64,000 nt of DNA from Pseudaminobacter soli (ex Li et al. 2025) (GCF_029892515.1 NZ_JARXVF010000001.1:372001-436000); one strand, 5' to 3'. Numbered from the stretch's first letter, positions 54,101 through 63,480 are shown. The notes: generated from the letters alone by a model not told the origin. Program-made: numbers and translations.

Positions 54101-57100
54101 GAGCAGATAGCGCGCCAGCTTCTGGACGTTCGCCGCATCCGCAAGGCTGAGCCCGAAGTGGCGGGTCTGTACCTGCGAACGGGTCCAGGCCAGCATCGCC
54201 TGGCGCGGGTAGCTTTCGGGATGATCAAGCCGCGACATGGCCTCCTGGACCTCTTCGCGGTTGGCACCCACGACCGTCCAGAAGGTCAGCGTCACCTTCT
54301 TGTTGGCCGGCACGCGAACACGGCTGCGCAGCGAAACGATCGGGTCGAGCACGAAGCCGGCATTGCCGCCCAGCCGCGCACCTTGGTCGAAGGCGGCGGG
54401 ATTGGCGATGCTGCGCCCGCGGCCAAGGAAGGCGCGACGGTCGGTTTCGGCTTCCGTATCGCGCGAGATGCCCGAGGAATCGGTCATGAAATGCGCCATG
54501 ACGATGTCGGGTTCGCTCGCCGAACGCTTGCGGCGCGTAGCGAAGATCGCGCTGTTGCTGTTGGCAATCTCGGTCTCGACGAACATCTTCGAGAACGCCG
54601 GATGGGCCGCATCGGCCATTTCCTGGGCCAGAACGAGTTCGGCATAGGACGTTATTTCGATATGCCGGTCGGCGATGCCGTCATTGGCAATCGTGATGCG
54701 CCGCGCCTCGCCATTTCCTTCGGAAACCACGATGCACTCGACCTCCGAACGTAGCGTACCGACGGTCTTGACGAAGTTTGCCTTGTCGTCGCCGAACAGC
54801 GTCTGGGAGTGCTCGGAGACAGCGCGCCTCGGCTCAGTGGTGGCGGACCACCAATCACCGGTTTCGCTGTCGCGCAGGAAAAGGTAGCTGCCGTAGCGAT
54901 CCTCGGTCGGATCCGACTGCCACCTGGTGATTGCGAGGTCGTTCCAGCGGCTGTAACCGGAGCCGGCCGCCGTGAGCATCACCGAGTAGCGGCCGTTCGA
55001 CAACAGGTTGGTCGCGCGCAACGCACGCGCCGGCTCCACGATCAGGCGGGTGTCGGGGCTCTCTTCAACCACCTCCAGCTTACCTCGCTCGTCGGCCTCG
55101 GTGCGGACCGTGGCGACCGGAATGTCACGCGGCGCCTTCTCCTGCAGCAGAAGCTCGGCAGCCTCGATGACCGGATCGCTATGGAAGCGGTCGCGCATGC
55201 GCCCTTCGAATATAGCATTAGCAACGGCCGCAATCGACATGCCCTGATGGTGGGCCATGTAATTGTAGACGACCGCATGGTTTGTGCCTTCCGGCACGCG
55301 CTGCGGCGTGAAGTCCACGGCGTCATGGAAGCCGTAGCGCCCGAGCGCGCCGATGCGGCGTAGGCGGGCCAGGTTCTGCACCGCCTCATGCGGCATGAAC
55401 TGGGCTGCCAGCACGGTCGCATAGGGCGCGATGACGGTGTTCTGCGCCAGACCGCGCTTGAGGCCGAGCCCCGGCACGCCGAAATTGGTGTACTGGTAGG
55501 TCATCTCGCGGTCTCGGGCATTGTATGCCGCTTCCGAGATGCCCCACGGAATACCCTTCGAACGGCCATACTGCATCTGCCGGCGGATGATGAGCTGGCT
55601 GGTCTGGTTGAGCAGGCCGCCCTGCGGCTCCTTCATCACCAGCGGCGGCATCAGGTACTCGAACATCGAGCCCGACCAGGACATCAGCGCGCCCTTGAAG
55701 CCGATCTCGACGATCGGACGGCCAAGGCGGAACCAATGCTCGGTGGAGATGTCGCCCTTGGCGACCGCGAACAGGCTGGTCAGGCGAGCCTCGGAGGCGA
55801 GAAGGTCGTAGCAGCTCTCGTCGAGCGCGTGCTCTTCGACGCGGTAGCCGATCGAGAGCAACTTGCGCTCGCGCCGCAGCAGGAAGGAGAAATCCATCTC
55901 GAAGGCGAAGCGGCGCGTCCGCTCCTGAAGGTTCTTCAGCTTGGCACGCAGCGCCTCGATCGACTTCTCGTCGCTGTGGGCGTCGTGGACATGCGCTTCG
56001 CAGGCCGCCTCGAGCTTGGCGGCCCATTCGGTCAGCACCTCGCTGCGCGAGGTTCCGACCTCAGTATGAATGGCGCTCGCCAGCTTGCGGATCTCGCCCG
56101 ACAGCACCGCCAGATTGATGGTGCGGATAGACGCCATCTCGGGCTGTTCCTTGATGGTCTCGACCGCGCGGCTCATGCCGTCGATACGGTCGCGCAGGCG
56201 CTGGCGCAGCGGCCTAAGCTGGCGCCGGTCGTCCGGCAGATCGTCCAGGCTCTCGCCAAGGATTTCCACCGCGTCGAGCAGGCCGTCGAAATCGCCTTGC
56301 AGGTGCACGGACGGGGCTTCCGCCCATTCGGCGCAAGCCGCCGCGACCGCGATCAGATGGCCGGCAAGGTTGCCGCTGTCGACCGCCGACACGTAGAGCG
56401 GCGAAAGCGGCCTGAGGTTGGTGGTTTCGTACCAGTTGTAGAGATGGCCACGATAGCGCTGCATCCTCTCGATCGTGCTCATAGTCTGATCGATGCGATC
56501 GGCAGCCTCGCCCAGGCTGATCCAGCCGAAGTCGCGCGCCGATACGATAGACAGAAGATAGACGCCGATATTGGTCGGCGACGTGCGGTGCGCGAGCACC
56601 GGCTGCGGTGTCTCCTGGAAATTGTCCGGCGGCAGGAAATTCTCGGCCGGATTGACGAATTTCTCGAAATAGGCCCAGGTCCGCCGCGCGACGATGCGGA
56701 GCCGTTGGACGTCATCACGCGATATGCGCAGCCGGTCCTCGGTTTCTGCCGAGCGGCTGATCAGCCACGCGAAAGCGGGCGAGCCGGCCCAGAAGATCGC
56801 AAAGAAGAAGGCAACAAAGGCGCCGGTCGAGTCGGCTGCCACCGGAATGGCAAGGCCGGCGATGGCGATGATCACCGCCCCGCGCATCATGCGATAATAA
56901 GAGTAGAGGTCGTTGCCGCCGGTCTTGTGGGCCTGAGAGGCAGTGCGCCATTCGAGCAGGTTCTGCCGGCTCACGAACAGGCGATAGAGCGTGCGCACGA
57001 TGGCGTCGCCCATCATCCAGGCCAGATGCGCCATCAGTACGATGCGCAACGCCACCATTGCCGTGCCGAAGGCGATGTCGCGAGACAAGGCGCTGAAATG

Positions 57101-59701
57101 GCCGCGCGGCGTGGCGTCGCGCGTCTTGGGCAGGATCGAGTCGACGATGTCGAAGGTGGGCGCCATGAACAGGACGAGGATCAGAAGCGCCTGCCACTGC
57201 GCCGCCTGGGTAAAGGGCAGCAGCGTCCAGCCGGCAATCGCTGCCATGACCCAGAAGATCGGCGTCAGCGAGCGGCGGAGGTTGTCGACCATCTTCCAGC
57301 GCGACAGCGCCGGCACGCCGGACTTCGGATCGAAGATGAAGCCCAGAAGCTGCCAGTCGCCGCGTGCCCAGCGATGGTGGCGCGAGGCGTCGACCGAGTA
57401 GCGGGTCGGATAGTCTTCGACGACCTCGACGTCGGTGACCAGCGCAGAGCCGGCCAGCGCACCTTCGAGAAGGTCGTGGCTGAGAACGGCGTTTTCGGGC
57501 AGACGCCCCTTCAGCGCCGCCTCCATGGCGTCGATGTGATAGAGGCCCTTACCCGTGAAGGTGCCTTCGCCATAGACGTCCTGATAGAGATCGGACACGG
57601 CGAAGACGTAAGGGTCCAGTCCGCGATTTGACGAGAAGACGCGCTGGAAGAACGAAGCGTCGTCGCCCGTGGTGAGCGAAGCCGTGACGCGCGGCTGCAG
57701 GATCGCGTAGCCGGAAGTCACGCGGTGATGCGCGGCATCGAATTCGGGACGGTTGAGCGGGTGGCACATCTTGCCGACCAGGCGCTTGACCGCATCGCGG
57801 GTCATCCTGGTGTCGGCGTCGAGCGTCATCACATGGACGATGTTTTCCGGCAGCGGAGCATCCGGCGGCAGGAAGGTCGTGTCGGCATCGCCGCGCAGCA
57901 GCAGGTTCAGCTCATGCAGCTTGCCGCGCTTGCGCTCCCAGCCCATCCAGCACTTCTGCGAGGGATTGTAGAGCCGGCGGCGGTGCAGGAGATGGAACAG
58001 TGGCGCGCCTTCGACGGGATAGCGCCTGTTGAGCTTGGCGACTTCCTCGCGCGCATGATTGAGGATCTCCATGTCGCCGGGGGTCTGCTCGGCCGAGCTG
58101 TCGGGCCAGTCCGACAGCAGCGCGTAGTAGATTTCGCCATGCATGTTGGCGAGGTGGTGCACCTCGAGCTGGCGGATGTTTTCCTCGACATCGTCGCGCG
58201 AGCCGATCAGGGACGGCACCACGACGAGCGTCCGTGCCTCGACCGGCACGCCATCCTTGAAGTCGTAACCTACCAGCCGCGTCGGCCTGAGGAAAAGCAT
58301 GACGATGGTGTTGAAGAAGGCCATGGCGCCTTCGCTCGCCGGCAGCGAAAACAGCACCAGCATCAGCGCGATCGCCGGCCCGGAAAGGCCGATGCCGGCA
58401 AGGGCATAGCCGGTCAGCGCCAGCAGCAGCACCGTAAGCGCGAGGACTGGTACGGCAATGCCCAGCCAGCCGGTGCGCTTGAAGGCGCGCTTGAAAGCCA
58501 GCTTGAAGGCCGGGCGATAGCCGATGGAGCGCTCCAACTCGGGCCGCTTGGGCCCGACGAGATAGAAGCCGATGTCGTTGTAGCGACCGCCCTGCCCGGC
58601 TTCCGCGCCGCTGCTTGCTTCGTCCTCCATCATCTCGATCGCCCGTTCGGCGACCTCGTATTCGGAACGCTTGGAGCGGCGGGCCAGATTTTCGATGGCC
58701 GTGCGGTACTGGTCGCGCGACTGGAAATCGAGCTCTGCGAAATTGGTGCGCTGGCGCAGCAGCTCATCGACCGGGCTGACGGACTCGAACCACAGGGTCC
58801 AGTCCACATCGTTGAGCAGGCGCAGGCCGCGAATGATGTTGCCGGTGGTGACGTTGCCGCTCGACAGCGTCTGGTGTTCCGTACGGATGATCTCTTCGGA
58901 GTCCGAACCTGACTTTTCGAGCTGGTCTTCCAGCCACTGCAGCGCCTGGCCGGCATTTTGCGAACCGTCCCTCAGACGATAGAGCAACTGGGTTGCGAAG
59001 GTCGTGTCGCGCGCATGGTCCGCATAGTGGGTCAGGATCGTGCGCCGCGCCTCGCCGTCGCCGGCGGCCAGCACCCGGTCGGCCACGTCGTTGGCGATCC
59101 GGCGCATTTCATGGGTGCGGTTCACGCGCAGGGCAAGCCGGCGCAGATTCTCGATCAGAACGAAGCGAAGCAGCGACGGCAGCGCCCACAATTCGCCGAT
59201 GCGCAGCGGCTCGACGCTCTGGTACCCGTCAACCAGCGCCTTGAACATGTCGGCGGAAACGGTGCTGTCGGAATGGGCGACATAGACCCAGGCCAGCGCC
59301 AGCGTGCGCGGCACCGCGACGCCGTTGGCCAACTGGATGGTCGGCAACTCGTTGTAGAAGCGGCGCGGCAGGTCGCGCTTGACCTGGAAGATCGTCTCTT
59401 CGACCAGGTAATTGTTGTCGAGCAACCATTGGGCGGCCGGCGTGATCGGCTCGCCGCGCGCCTGTGCAGTGTTGGTGGCACGATAGACTTCGAGGATCTT
59501 CTCGGCATTCTCGCGAATACGCGCCTGGAAATCGAATGCCTCCAGCCCGTAGAGCTGATCTACCTCCCTGCCCGCGAGGGCCGCGCCCAGGGCAGTCAGG
59601 CGATCTTCAGGCAAGAAGTTCGAGCGGATGGGCTGCTCGACGGACAGAGGGACACTGGCGGCTACCTTTTCCAGCGTGGCGGGGTCGGTCTGCACATTCA
59701 T
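51128..59701 (-). CDS. ndvB: Cyclic beta-1,2-glucan synthase
   Basis: 2857-residue membrane enzyme that makes, elongates and cyclises beta-1,2-glucan, needed for osmotic adaptation and host interaction in rhizobia. The N-terminal third carries the GT84 synthase with acidic DxD in MTLDADTRM (about residue 620) and an R/QxxRW-type motif in RHHRWARGDW (about 770), between hydrophobic spans at roughly 415-480 and 830-1000. The C-terminal part is a GH94 phosphorylase-like domain controlling chain length, with LMLGGDWNDGMNRVG near 2535. ATG 59701 (MNVQTD) is preferred to TTG 59710. Length matches the family (about 2830). Confidence 0.97.
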   Translation of the reverse strand: MNVQTDPATLEKVAASVPLSVEQPIRSNFLPEDRLTALGAALAGREVDQLYGLEAFDFQARIRENAEKILEVYRATNTAQARGEPITPAAQWLLDNNYLVEETIFQVKRDLPRRFYNELPTIQLANGVAVPRTLALAWVYVAHSDSTVSADMFKALVDGYQSVEPLRIGELWALPSLLRFVLIENLRRLALRVNRTHEMRRIANDVADRVLAAGDGEARRTILTHYADHARDTTFATQLLYRLRDGSQNAGQALQWLEDQLEKSGSDSEEIIRTEHQTLSSGNVTTGNIIRGLRLLNDVDWTLWFESVSPVDELLRQRTNFAELDFQSRDQYRTAIENLARRSKRSEYEVAERAIEMMEDEASSGAEAGQGGRYNDIGFYLVGPKRPELERSIGYRPAFKLAFKRAFKRTGWLGIAVPVLALTVLLLALTGYALAGIGLSGPAIALMLVLFSLPASEGAMAFFNTIVMLFLRPTRLVGYDFKDGVPVEARTLVVVPSLIGSRDDVEENIRQLEVHHLANMHGEIYYALLSDWPDSSAEQTPGDMEILNHAREEVAKLNRRYPVEGAPLFHLLHRRRLYNPSQKCWMGWERKRGKLHELNLLLRGDADTTFLPPDAPLPENIVHVMTLDADTRMTRDAVKRLVGKMCHPLNRPEFDAAHHRVTSGYAILQPRVTASLTTGDDASFFQRVFSSNRGLDPYVFAVSDLYQDVYGEGTFTGKGLYHIDAMEAALKGRLPENAVLSHDLLEGALAGSALVTDVEVVEDYPTRYSVDASRHHRWARGDWQLLGFIFDPKSGVPALSRWKMVDNLRRSLTPIFWVMAAIAGWTLLPFTQAAQWQALLILVLFMAPTFDIVDSILPKTRDATPRGHFSALSRDIAFGTAMVALRIVLMAHLAWMMGDAIVRTLYRLFVSRQNLLEWRTASQAHKTGGNDLYSYYRMMRGAVIIAIAGLAIPVAADSTGAFVAFFFAIFWAGSPAFAWLISRSAETEDRLRISRDDVQRLRIVARRTWAYFEKFVNPAENFLPPDNFQETPQPVLAHRTSPTNIGVYLLSIVSARDFGWISLGEAADRIDQTMSTIERMQRYRGHLYNWYETTNLRPLSPLYVSAVDSGNLAGHLIAVAAACAEWAEAPSVHLQGDFDGLLDAVEILGESLDDLPDDRRQLRPLRQRLRDRIDGMSRAVETIKEQPEMASIRTINLAVLSGEIRKLASAIHTEVGTSRSEVLTEWAAKLEAACEAHVHDAHSDEKSIEALRAKLKNLQERTRRFAFEMDFSFLLRRERKLLSIGYRVEEHALDESCYDLLASEARLTSLFAVAKGDISTEHWFRLGRPIVEIGFKGALMSWSGSMFEYLMPPLVMKEPQGGLLNQTSQLIIRRQMQYGRSKGIPWGISEAAYNARDREMTYQYTNFGVPGLGLKRGLAQNTVIAPYATVLAAQFMPHEAVQNLARLRRIGALGRYGFHDAVDFTPQRVPEGTNHAVVYNYMAHHQGMSIAAVANAIFEGRMRDRFHSDPVIEAAELLLQEKAPRDIPVATVRTEADERGKLEVVEESPDTRLIVEPARALRATNLLSNGRYSVMLTAAGSGYSRWNDLAITRWQSDPTEDRYGSYLFLRDSETGDWWSATTEPRRAVSEHSQTLFGDDKANFVKTVGTLRSEVECIVVSEGNGEARRITIANDGIADRHIEITSYAELVLAQEMADAAHPAFSKMFVETEIANSNSAIFATRRKRSASEPDIVMAHFMTDSSGISRDTEAETDRRAFLGRGRSIANPAAFDQGARLGGNAGFVLDPIVSLRSRVRVPANKKVTLTFWTVVGANREEVQEAMSRLDHPESYPRQAMLAWTRSQVQTRHFGLSLADAANVQKLARYLLYPDQYLRVPAETVATGLGRQSALWPMAISGDFPIFAVRISDVADLEIVAQALRFQEYMRARGLLTDLVIVNEQASSYVQDLQQAIESLAENSRMRGKELGPRQHIFAVRRDLMDETSYKTLLAAARIALHTRNGTIFDQIERAEASALQARDALNASETLSASEMSDDMRFGTPALPVASAASNRPASGDGLVGWNGFGGFDRNGRDYVVRLTGYRSTPHPWINVVANSGFGFHTSAEGASFTWSRNSRDFQLTPWTNDPVANRPGEAIYIYDHSEGRAFSPFAAVLRDPAITYEARHGQGVSTFTATKGKLSTEITQLVDPVDSVKLSRLRIRNSGSMPARLRVYAYAEWVLGNNRPKSAPTIVPSRDLLTGAMLARNAYSLDYGDRVAFLASDGDAQSVTADRNEFIGRAGTVEHPHVVVRGFDLSGKIEAGVDPCAAIARDIEVPAGGEATMLFLLGDAGSQEEASELVVRHRKRDFDERLAENERNWRGFLDTLQVETPDASFDALVNNWLPYQALACRIRARTAFYQASGAFGFRDQLQDTLALLMHDPKLARDQIVNAAHRQFPEGDVQHWWLPRTGAGVRTTISDDVVWLAFGTAYYVKVTGDASILDEMIPFIDGEELKEGEHDAFYVPEISKKSVTLYEHCVRALDLAIARTGATGLPLMLGGDWNDGMNRVGEKGRGESVWLGWFLLKTLGDFGQLARTRGEAKRAEKWDKHARKLKQALENAAWDGSWYRRGSFDDGAPLGSRDSDECNIDSIAQSWSVLSGDGDPARSKTAMDSAIDMLVDEDLRIIKLFTPPFANTTEDPGYIKSYPPGVRENGGQYTHASTWFVIALAEMRRADDAYRCFSMLNPVNHSLDEAAAEHYRVEPYVVVADIYSEGDKAGRGGWTWYTGSAGWLYRAGVEAILGIRREGQQLFVDPVLPASWPGYKATLKLDGATYRISVVREKGVRKVSLEVDGKRSTSPCFELKSSGEFEVTVRIPG

Positions 59702-60109
59702 CAATATCAAATCCGCTCAACAGCAATCGGGCCGTGCCATGGGCACAGCCATTGTACGGCCAGAACAGTTCGGATGACGATTGGTTGCATGAATCGCCGG
59801 CCGTACCGCTATTTCCCCTGTGCTAGGAGAAAGGTGGAAATGTGTCGGACACTTCCCTGTCAAAAATGCCATTTGAATCAATGCGAAGACAAAAGGTGCG
59901 AATTCAGGCTTTTTCGTGTTTGACGGCCCATATTCGACCATATTCGCGGCAAGCGAACCGCACAAAGTGGCGAGATCTGCATACGCCCTTCGGACGGGTC
60001 ACCCTTACACCCGAACCTAGGGAAAAGTCGGCTCATCCGAAGGCCGGATAAAGCCATGCCGCCGGCGAAGCGGCGGCATGGCAAGTCGTCAGAGACGTGA
60101 CTGATGCGC
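59702..60109. other. Non-coding interval upstream of ndvB
   Basis: About 400 bases containing the ndvB promoter region and the ridA-family 3' end. CCATATTCG occurs twice, 10 bases apart (59928-59936 and 59938-59946), one helical turn, which could be a regulator site. The strong hairpin at 60053-60082 belongs to the upstream gene. No protein-coding gene is supported. Confidence 0.45.
60053..60082 (-). terminator. Rho-independent terminator after RidA-family gene
   Basis: 12-bp perfect stem (arms 60053-60064 and 60071-60082, loop GCGAAG), followed on the minus strand by TTTATCC. It starts 27 bases beyond the RidA-family stop codon. Confidence 0.7.
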
Positions 60110-60454
60110 TTAGAGCGCGGCCGTGATGATGATCTCGACCTTGTAGTCCGGCGTGGCCAGCTTGGCTTCGCCAGTGGCGCGAGCCGGCGTATGGCCCTGC
60201 GCGACCCAGGAGTCCCAAACGGCGTTCATTTCGCCGAAGGTGTTCATGTCGGCGAGCCAGATGATCGCCTGGAGGATCTTGGTCTTGTCCGAACCGGCCT
60301 TGGCGAGCAGTTCGTCGATCGAGGCAAGCACGGCCTTGGTCTGCTCGGTGACGCTGGCGCCCGGAGTGCCAACCTGGCCGGCCAGATAGATCGTGTTGTT
60401 GTGGATGACGATGTCGCTCATGCGGGGGCCGACATCGATGCGGCGAATGGTCAT
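60110..60454 (-). CDS. RidA (YjgF/YER057c/UK114) family protein
   Basis: 114-residue small trimeric-type protein. Family markers are the IYLAGQVG strand and the C-terminal HTPARATGEAKLATPDYKVEIIITAA, which keeps the Arg that binds the carboxylate of imine/enamine substrates. The Glu of archetypal RidA (VEIEAIA) is replaced by Ile here, so it may be a related subgroup with a different substrate instead of the housekeeping 2-aminoacrylate deaminase. ATG 60454 follows AAGGAAG. It stands alone as a single-gene unit with a terminator. Confidence 0.88.
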   Translation of the reverse strand: MTIRRIDVGPRMSDIVIHNNTIYLAGQVGTPGASVTEQTKAVLASIDELLAKAGSDKTKILQAIIWLADMNTFGEMNAVWDSWVAQGHTPARATGEAKLATPDYKVEIIITAAL

Positions 60455-60610
60455 GGCTCGCTTCCTTCCTGTTGGTCTTTGCCGAGCCTTCTTTAGATTT
60501 ACGCACACAACCGGGCAAGGGCGGCCCCAACGAATCCCCCACATCTCCCCATCCATTATGGGGCTGCGGCGGACTTGCCTCAAAATCGCCAACCTTCTCC
60601 ATACCGTTGA

Positions 60611-60628
60611 CTAATGTAATAACATCAC
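60611..60628 (+). promoter_or_regulatory. Zur-box-like site upstream of aztA
   Basis: CTAATGTAATAACATCAC (60611-60628) matches, on its other strand, the site upstream of aztD at 15 of 18 positions and resembles the alphaproteobacterial Zur operator centred on ATGTTATAACAT. It ends 27 bases before the aztA ATG, a promoter-overlapping place that fits zinc-dependent repression. Confidence 0.72.
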
Positions 60629-60655
60629 ATATCCAGAGCGGAGATCGCCAGCAGC

Positions 60656-61513
60656 ATGAATGCCGTGATGACCGAAGCCTGCCTGACATTTCGCGACCTG
60701 ACGCTTGGCTACCACAGCCATCCGGCGGTCCATCACCTCAACGGCTCGGTGAAAACCGGCTCGCTGACGGCGGTGGTCGGCGCCAATGGTTCGGGCAAGT
60801 CGACCCTGATGAAAGGCATCGTCGGGGTGCTGAAGCCGATGGCCGGCAGTTGCCTGAACACCAGGGGTGCCCGCATCGCCTACCTGCCGCAGCAATCCGA
60901 ACTCGACCGCTCCTTTCCCGCCCGCATCATCGACCTGGTTTCGCTGGGTCTCTGGCCCCGCAGGGGCCTGCTCGGACGCACAACCAAGGAAGATCGCGAG
61001 GAGATGGCCAAGGCGCTCATGGCGGTCGGCCTCGAAGGTTTCGAAAACCGCCCGATCGATACGCTTTCGGGCGGACAGCTGCAGCGAGCGCTGTTTGCCC
61101 GCGTGCTGGTGCAGGATGCGGAGCTGATCCTGCTCGACGAGCCGTTCAATGCGGTCGACGCCAAGACGATCGGCGACCTCATCCAGCTCATCAAGCGCTG
61201 GCACGGAGAAAGGCGCACGGTGATGGTGGTAGCGCACGACCTAGAATTGGTGCGCGAGCACTTTCCCGAAACGCTGCTCATGGCCCGCCGCCCCATCGCC
61301 TGGGGCGAGACGAAGGAAACGCTACGGCCTGAAAACCTTCTTCGCGCCCGCCACTTCGACGAGGCCTGGCATGAGAACGCACCCTGGTGCGAACCCGACC
61401 ATTGGGACGAGCACCTGAACGGCCACTCGCATGACCACGCCGGCCATCACCATCACGAACATGGCGAAATTCACGAACGCCCGGACCACGAGTCCGGCCC
61501 CCGGGCAGCGTGA
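60656..61513 (+). CDS. aztA: Zinc ABC transporter ATPase AztA
   Basis: 285-residue ATPase subunit of a zinc importer. Walker A is VVGANGSGKSTLM (about residue 42), followed by signature LSGGQLQRALFARV, Walker B LILLDEPFNAVD and the switch His in VVAHDLELV. The last 40 residues are His-rich (HSHDHAGHHHHEHGEIH), which suggests zinc binding or regulation at the cytoplasmic face. It precedes aztB by 9 bases. ATG 60656 is used; ATG 60668 is an alternative. Membership in the Azt system rather than ZnuABC is inferred from the downstream aztD homologue. Confidence 0.9.
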   Translation: MNAVMTEACLTFRDLTLGYHSHPAVHHLNGSVKTGSLTAVVGANGSGKSTLMKGIVGVLKPMAGSCLNTRGARIAYLPQQSELDRSFPARIIDLVSLGLWPRRGLLGRTTKEDREEMAKALMAVGLEGFENRPIDTLSGGQLQRALFARVLVQDAELILLDEPFNAVDAKTIGDLIQLIKRWHGERRTVMVVAHDLELVREHFPETLLMARRPIAWGETKETLRPENLLRARHFDEAWHENAPWCEPDHWDEHLNGHSHDHAGHHHHEHGEIHERPDHESGPRAA

Positions 61514-61522
61514 GTTCGCGCC

Positions 61523-62389
61523 ATGTATGATTTCCTGATCGCCCCCTTCGTCGAATTCGGCTTCATGCAGCGCGCGCTTGCGGGCTCGCTGATGCTGTCG
61601 CTGGGCGCCTGCCCGGTCGGCGTTTTCCTGATGCTGCGTCGCATGAGCCTGACCGGCGACGCCATGGCGCACGCCATCCTGCCGGGCGCAGCCGTCGGCT
61701 TTCTGTTCTTCGGCCTGCAGATCGTGCCGATGACCATCGGCGGGCTGATCGCGGGCGTCATCGTCGCCATGGGCGCCGGCGCCGTCTCGCGCTTCACCGT
61801 CCAGAAGGAAGACGCCTCTATGGCTGCCTTCTACCTGATCTCTCTGGCGCTCGGCGTGCTGATGGTTTCGCTGCGCGGATCGAGCGTCGACCTCATGCAC
61901 GTGCTGTTCGGCACCGTGCTCGCCCTCAACAACGAGGCCCTGACGCTGATTGCCGCCATATCGGTCATCACCTTGGTGACGCTCGGCATCTTCTGGCGCG
62001 CCATCGTGGCCGAGTGCCTCGATCCGCTGTTCCTGCGTTCGGTGAGCCGGCTCGGCACGCCGGTGCATTTCATCTTCCTCGGGCTGGTCGTGCTCAATCT
62101 CGTCGGCGGCTTCCAGGCGCTTGGCACGCTGCTGTCCGTCGGCCTGATGATGCTGCCGGCCGCCGCCGCCCGCTTCTGGACGACCCGCGTCGAGCCGATG
62201 TGCGCGCTCGCCATTGTCATCGGCTTCGTCTCCTGCATCGCTGGGTTGCTGATGTCCTATCATGCCTCCCTGCCCTCCGGGCCGGCCATCATCCTCTCTG
62301 CCGGACTGATTTATTTCGTCTCGACCGTGTTCGGCACGCGCGGCGTGTTCAACACGCGCATGCGCCGCCACCGCCACAGAACCGCCTGA
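61523..62389 (+). CDS. aztB: Zinc ABC transporter permease AztB
   Basis: 288-residue inner-membrane permease of the ABC-3 family (ZnuB/MntB type) with about eight hydrophobic helices. GDAMAHAILPGAAVGFLFFG near residue 48 and LGTLLSVGLMMLPAAAARFW near 200 are conserved blocks of the family; the His in the first is a probable gate residue. It forms the channel with AztA and receives zinc from AztC. Confidence 0.92.
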   Translation: MYDFLIAPFVEFGFMQRALAGSLMLSLGACPVGVFLMLRRMSLTGDAMAHAILPGAAVGFLFFGLQIVPMTIGGLIAGVIVAMGAGAVSRFTVQKEDASMAAFYLISLALGVLMVSLRGSSVDLMHVLFGTVLALNNEALTLIAAISVITLVTLGIFWRAIVAECLDPLFLRSVSRLGTPVHFIFLGLVVLNLVGGFQALGTLLSVGLMMLPAAAARFWTTRVEPMCALAIVIGFVSCIAGLLMSYHASLPSGPAIILSAGLIYFVSTVFGTRGVFNTRMRRHRHRTA

Positions 62390-62411
62390 TCCAACCACAG
62401 GAGACCTCCCA

Positions 62412-63350
62412 ATGCTCAAGTCCCTTCGGCTCGCCGCCCTTGTGAGTGTTATAACATTAACCCCCTTCGGCTTCGCCGGGGCCTTCGCCGGGCCGCTGAA
62501 AGTGGTGGCCAGCTTCTCGATCATCGAGGACTTTGCAAAAAATGTCGGCGGCGACCGCATCGAGGTGACCACGCTGGTGGGACCGGACGGCGACGCCCAT
62601 GTCTATGAGCCCAAGCCGGCCGACGCGATGGCCATGAACAAGGCCGATGTCGTGCTGGTCAACGGCCTGCATTTCGAAGGCTTCCTGCAGCGCCTGGTCG
62701 AGGCCAGTGCCACAAAGGCCTCGATCGTCGAACTGACCAAGGGCGTCGAGCCTATCAAGATGAAGGAAGAGTTTGCCGAGGGCGAAGCCGAAGGCGGCCA
62801 CGCGGACCATCACCATGGCGACATCGACCCGCACGCCTTCCAGTCCATCGCCAATGCCAAGATCTATGTGAAGAACATCGCCGACGCCTTCTGCGCGGCG
62901 GACAAGGACGGCTGCGACACCTACAAGGCCAATGCCGAGGCCTATACGCAGAAGCTGACGGAGACCGATAAAGACGTGAAGGCGACCATCGCTTCGATCC
63001 CCGAAGACAAGCGCATCATCATCACCTCGCATGACGCCTTCGGCTATTTCGAGCACGAATACGGCCTCGCCTTCCTCGCGCCGGAAGGCATTTCGACGGA
63101 AGCCGAAGCATCGGCGGCGGACGTCGCGGCGCTGATCAAGCAGGTGAAGGAAGACAAGGCCTCGGCAGTGTTTGTCGAAAACATCACCAACGCACGGCTG
63201 ATCGAGCAGATCGCGTCCGAGACCGGCCTGAAGGTCGGCGGCACGCTCTATTCGGACGCGCTTTCGCCCGCCGATGGCCCCGCCTCGACCTATATCGACA
63301 TGATGCACCACAACGTGGCGACCATCAAAGGCGCGATCGTCGGAAGCTGA
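62412..63350 (+). CDS. aztC: Periplasmic zinc-binding protein AztC
   Basis: 312-residue cluster A-I solute-binding protein. A signal peptide (residues 1-26, ending GAFAG) precedes the mature domain. Zinc ligands are predicted at His in GDAHVYEP, His in DPHAF, His in TSHDAFGYF and Asp in YSDALSP. A His/Glu-rich loop (EGGHADHHHGD, about residues 127-137) probably helps capture zinc. AGGAG precedes ATG 62412. A palindromic Zur-box-like sequence lies inside codons 11-17. A strong terminator follows, so the aztABC transcript probably ends before aztD. Confidence 0.92.
   Translation: MLKSLRLAALVSVITLTPFGFAGAFAGPLKVVASFSIIEDFAKNVGGDRIEVTTLVGPDGDAHVYEPKPADAMAMNKADVVLVNGLHFEGFLQRLVEASATKASIVELTKGVEPIKMKEEFAEGEAEGGHADHHHGDIDPHAFQSIANAKIYVKNIADAFCAADKDGCDTYKANAEAYTQKLTETDKDVKATIASIPEDKRIIITSHDAFGYFEHEYGLAFLAPEGISTEAEASAADVAALIKQVKEDKASAVFVENITNARLIEQIASETGLKVGGTLYSDALSPADGPASTYIDMMHHNVATIKGAIVGS
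62442..62461 (+). promoter_or_regulatory. Intragenic Zur-box-like palindrome in aztC
   Basis: GTGAGTGTTATAACATTAAC contains the perfect 10-base palindrome TGTTATAACA and lies within the signal-peptide codons of aztC, 30 bases after its ATG. It matches the aztA and aztD sites at their shared core. It could strengthen repression or simply reflect codon use (Val-Ile-Thr-Leu). Confidence 0.45.
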
Positions 63351-63359
63351 GCGGAGAAA

Positions 63360-63412
63360 ATGATTCCGAAAGCCTCGCTAACATACTGACGCAAAGCGAC
63401 TTTTCCGGATCA
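63360..63412. repeat. Degenerate palindromic repeat
   Basis: ATGATTCCGAAA (63360-63371) and TTTTCCGGATCA (63401-63412) look like diverged arms of the same class of palindrome seen at 3067-3115. Pairing is imperfect (about 9 of 12), so this is a weak call. Confidence 0.3.
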
Positions 63413-63441
63413 CTCCATCACCATCGGCCCCGTGCCCCCTG

Positions 63442-63467
63442 AAGGCGGGATGCGCTCCCGCCTTTTT
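63442..63467 (+). terminator. Rho-independent terminator between aztC and aztD
   Basis: AAGGCGGGA (63442-63450) and TCCCGCCTT (63456-63464) form a 9-bp stem with a 5-base loop, and the second arm runs into TTTTT. This is the clearest intrinsic terminator in the window and separates aztABC from aztD. Confidence 0.85.
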
Positions 63468-63480
63468 CAGAACTGTCTAC

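Noticed and set aside
55388-57631. 747-codon open frame antisense to ndvB
   Set aside because: Composition artefact over a strongly conserved gene.
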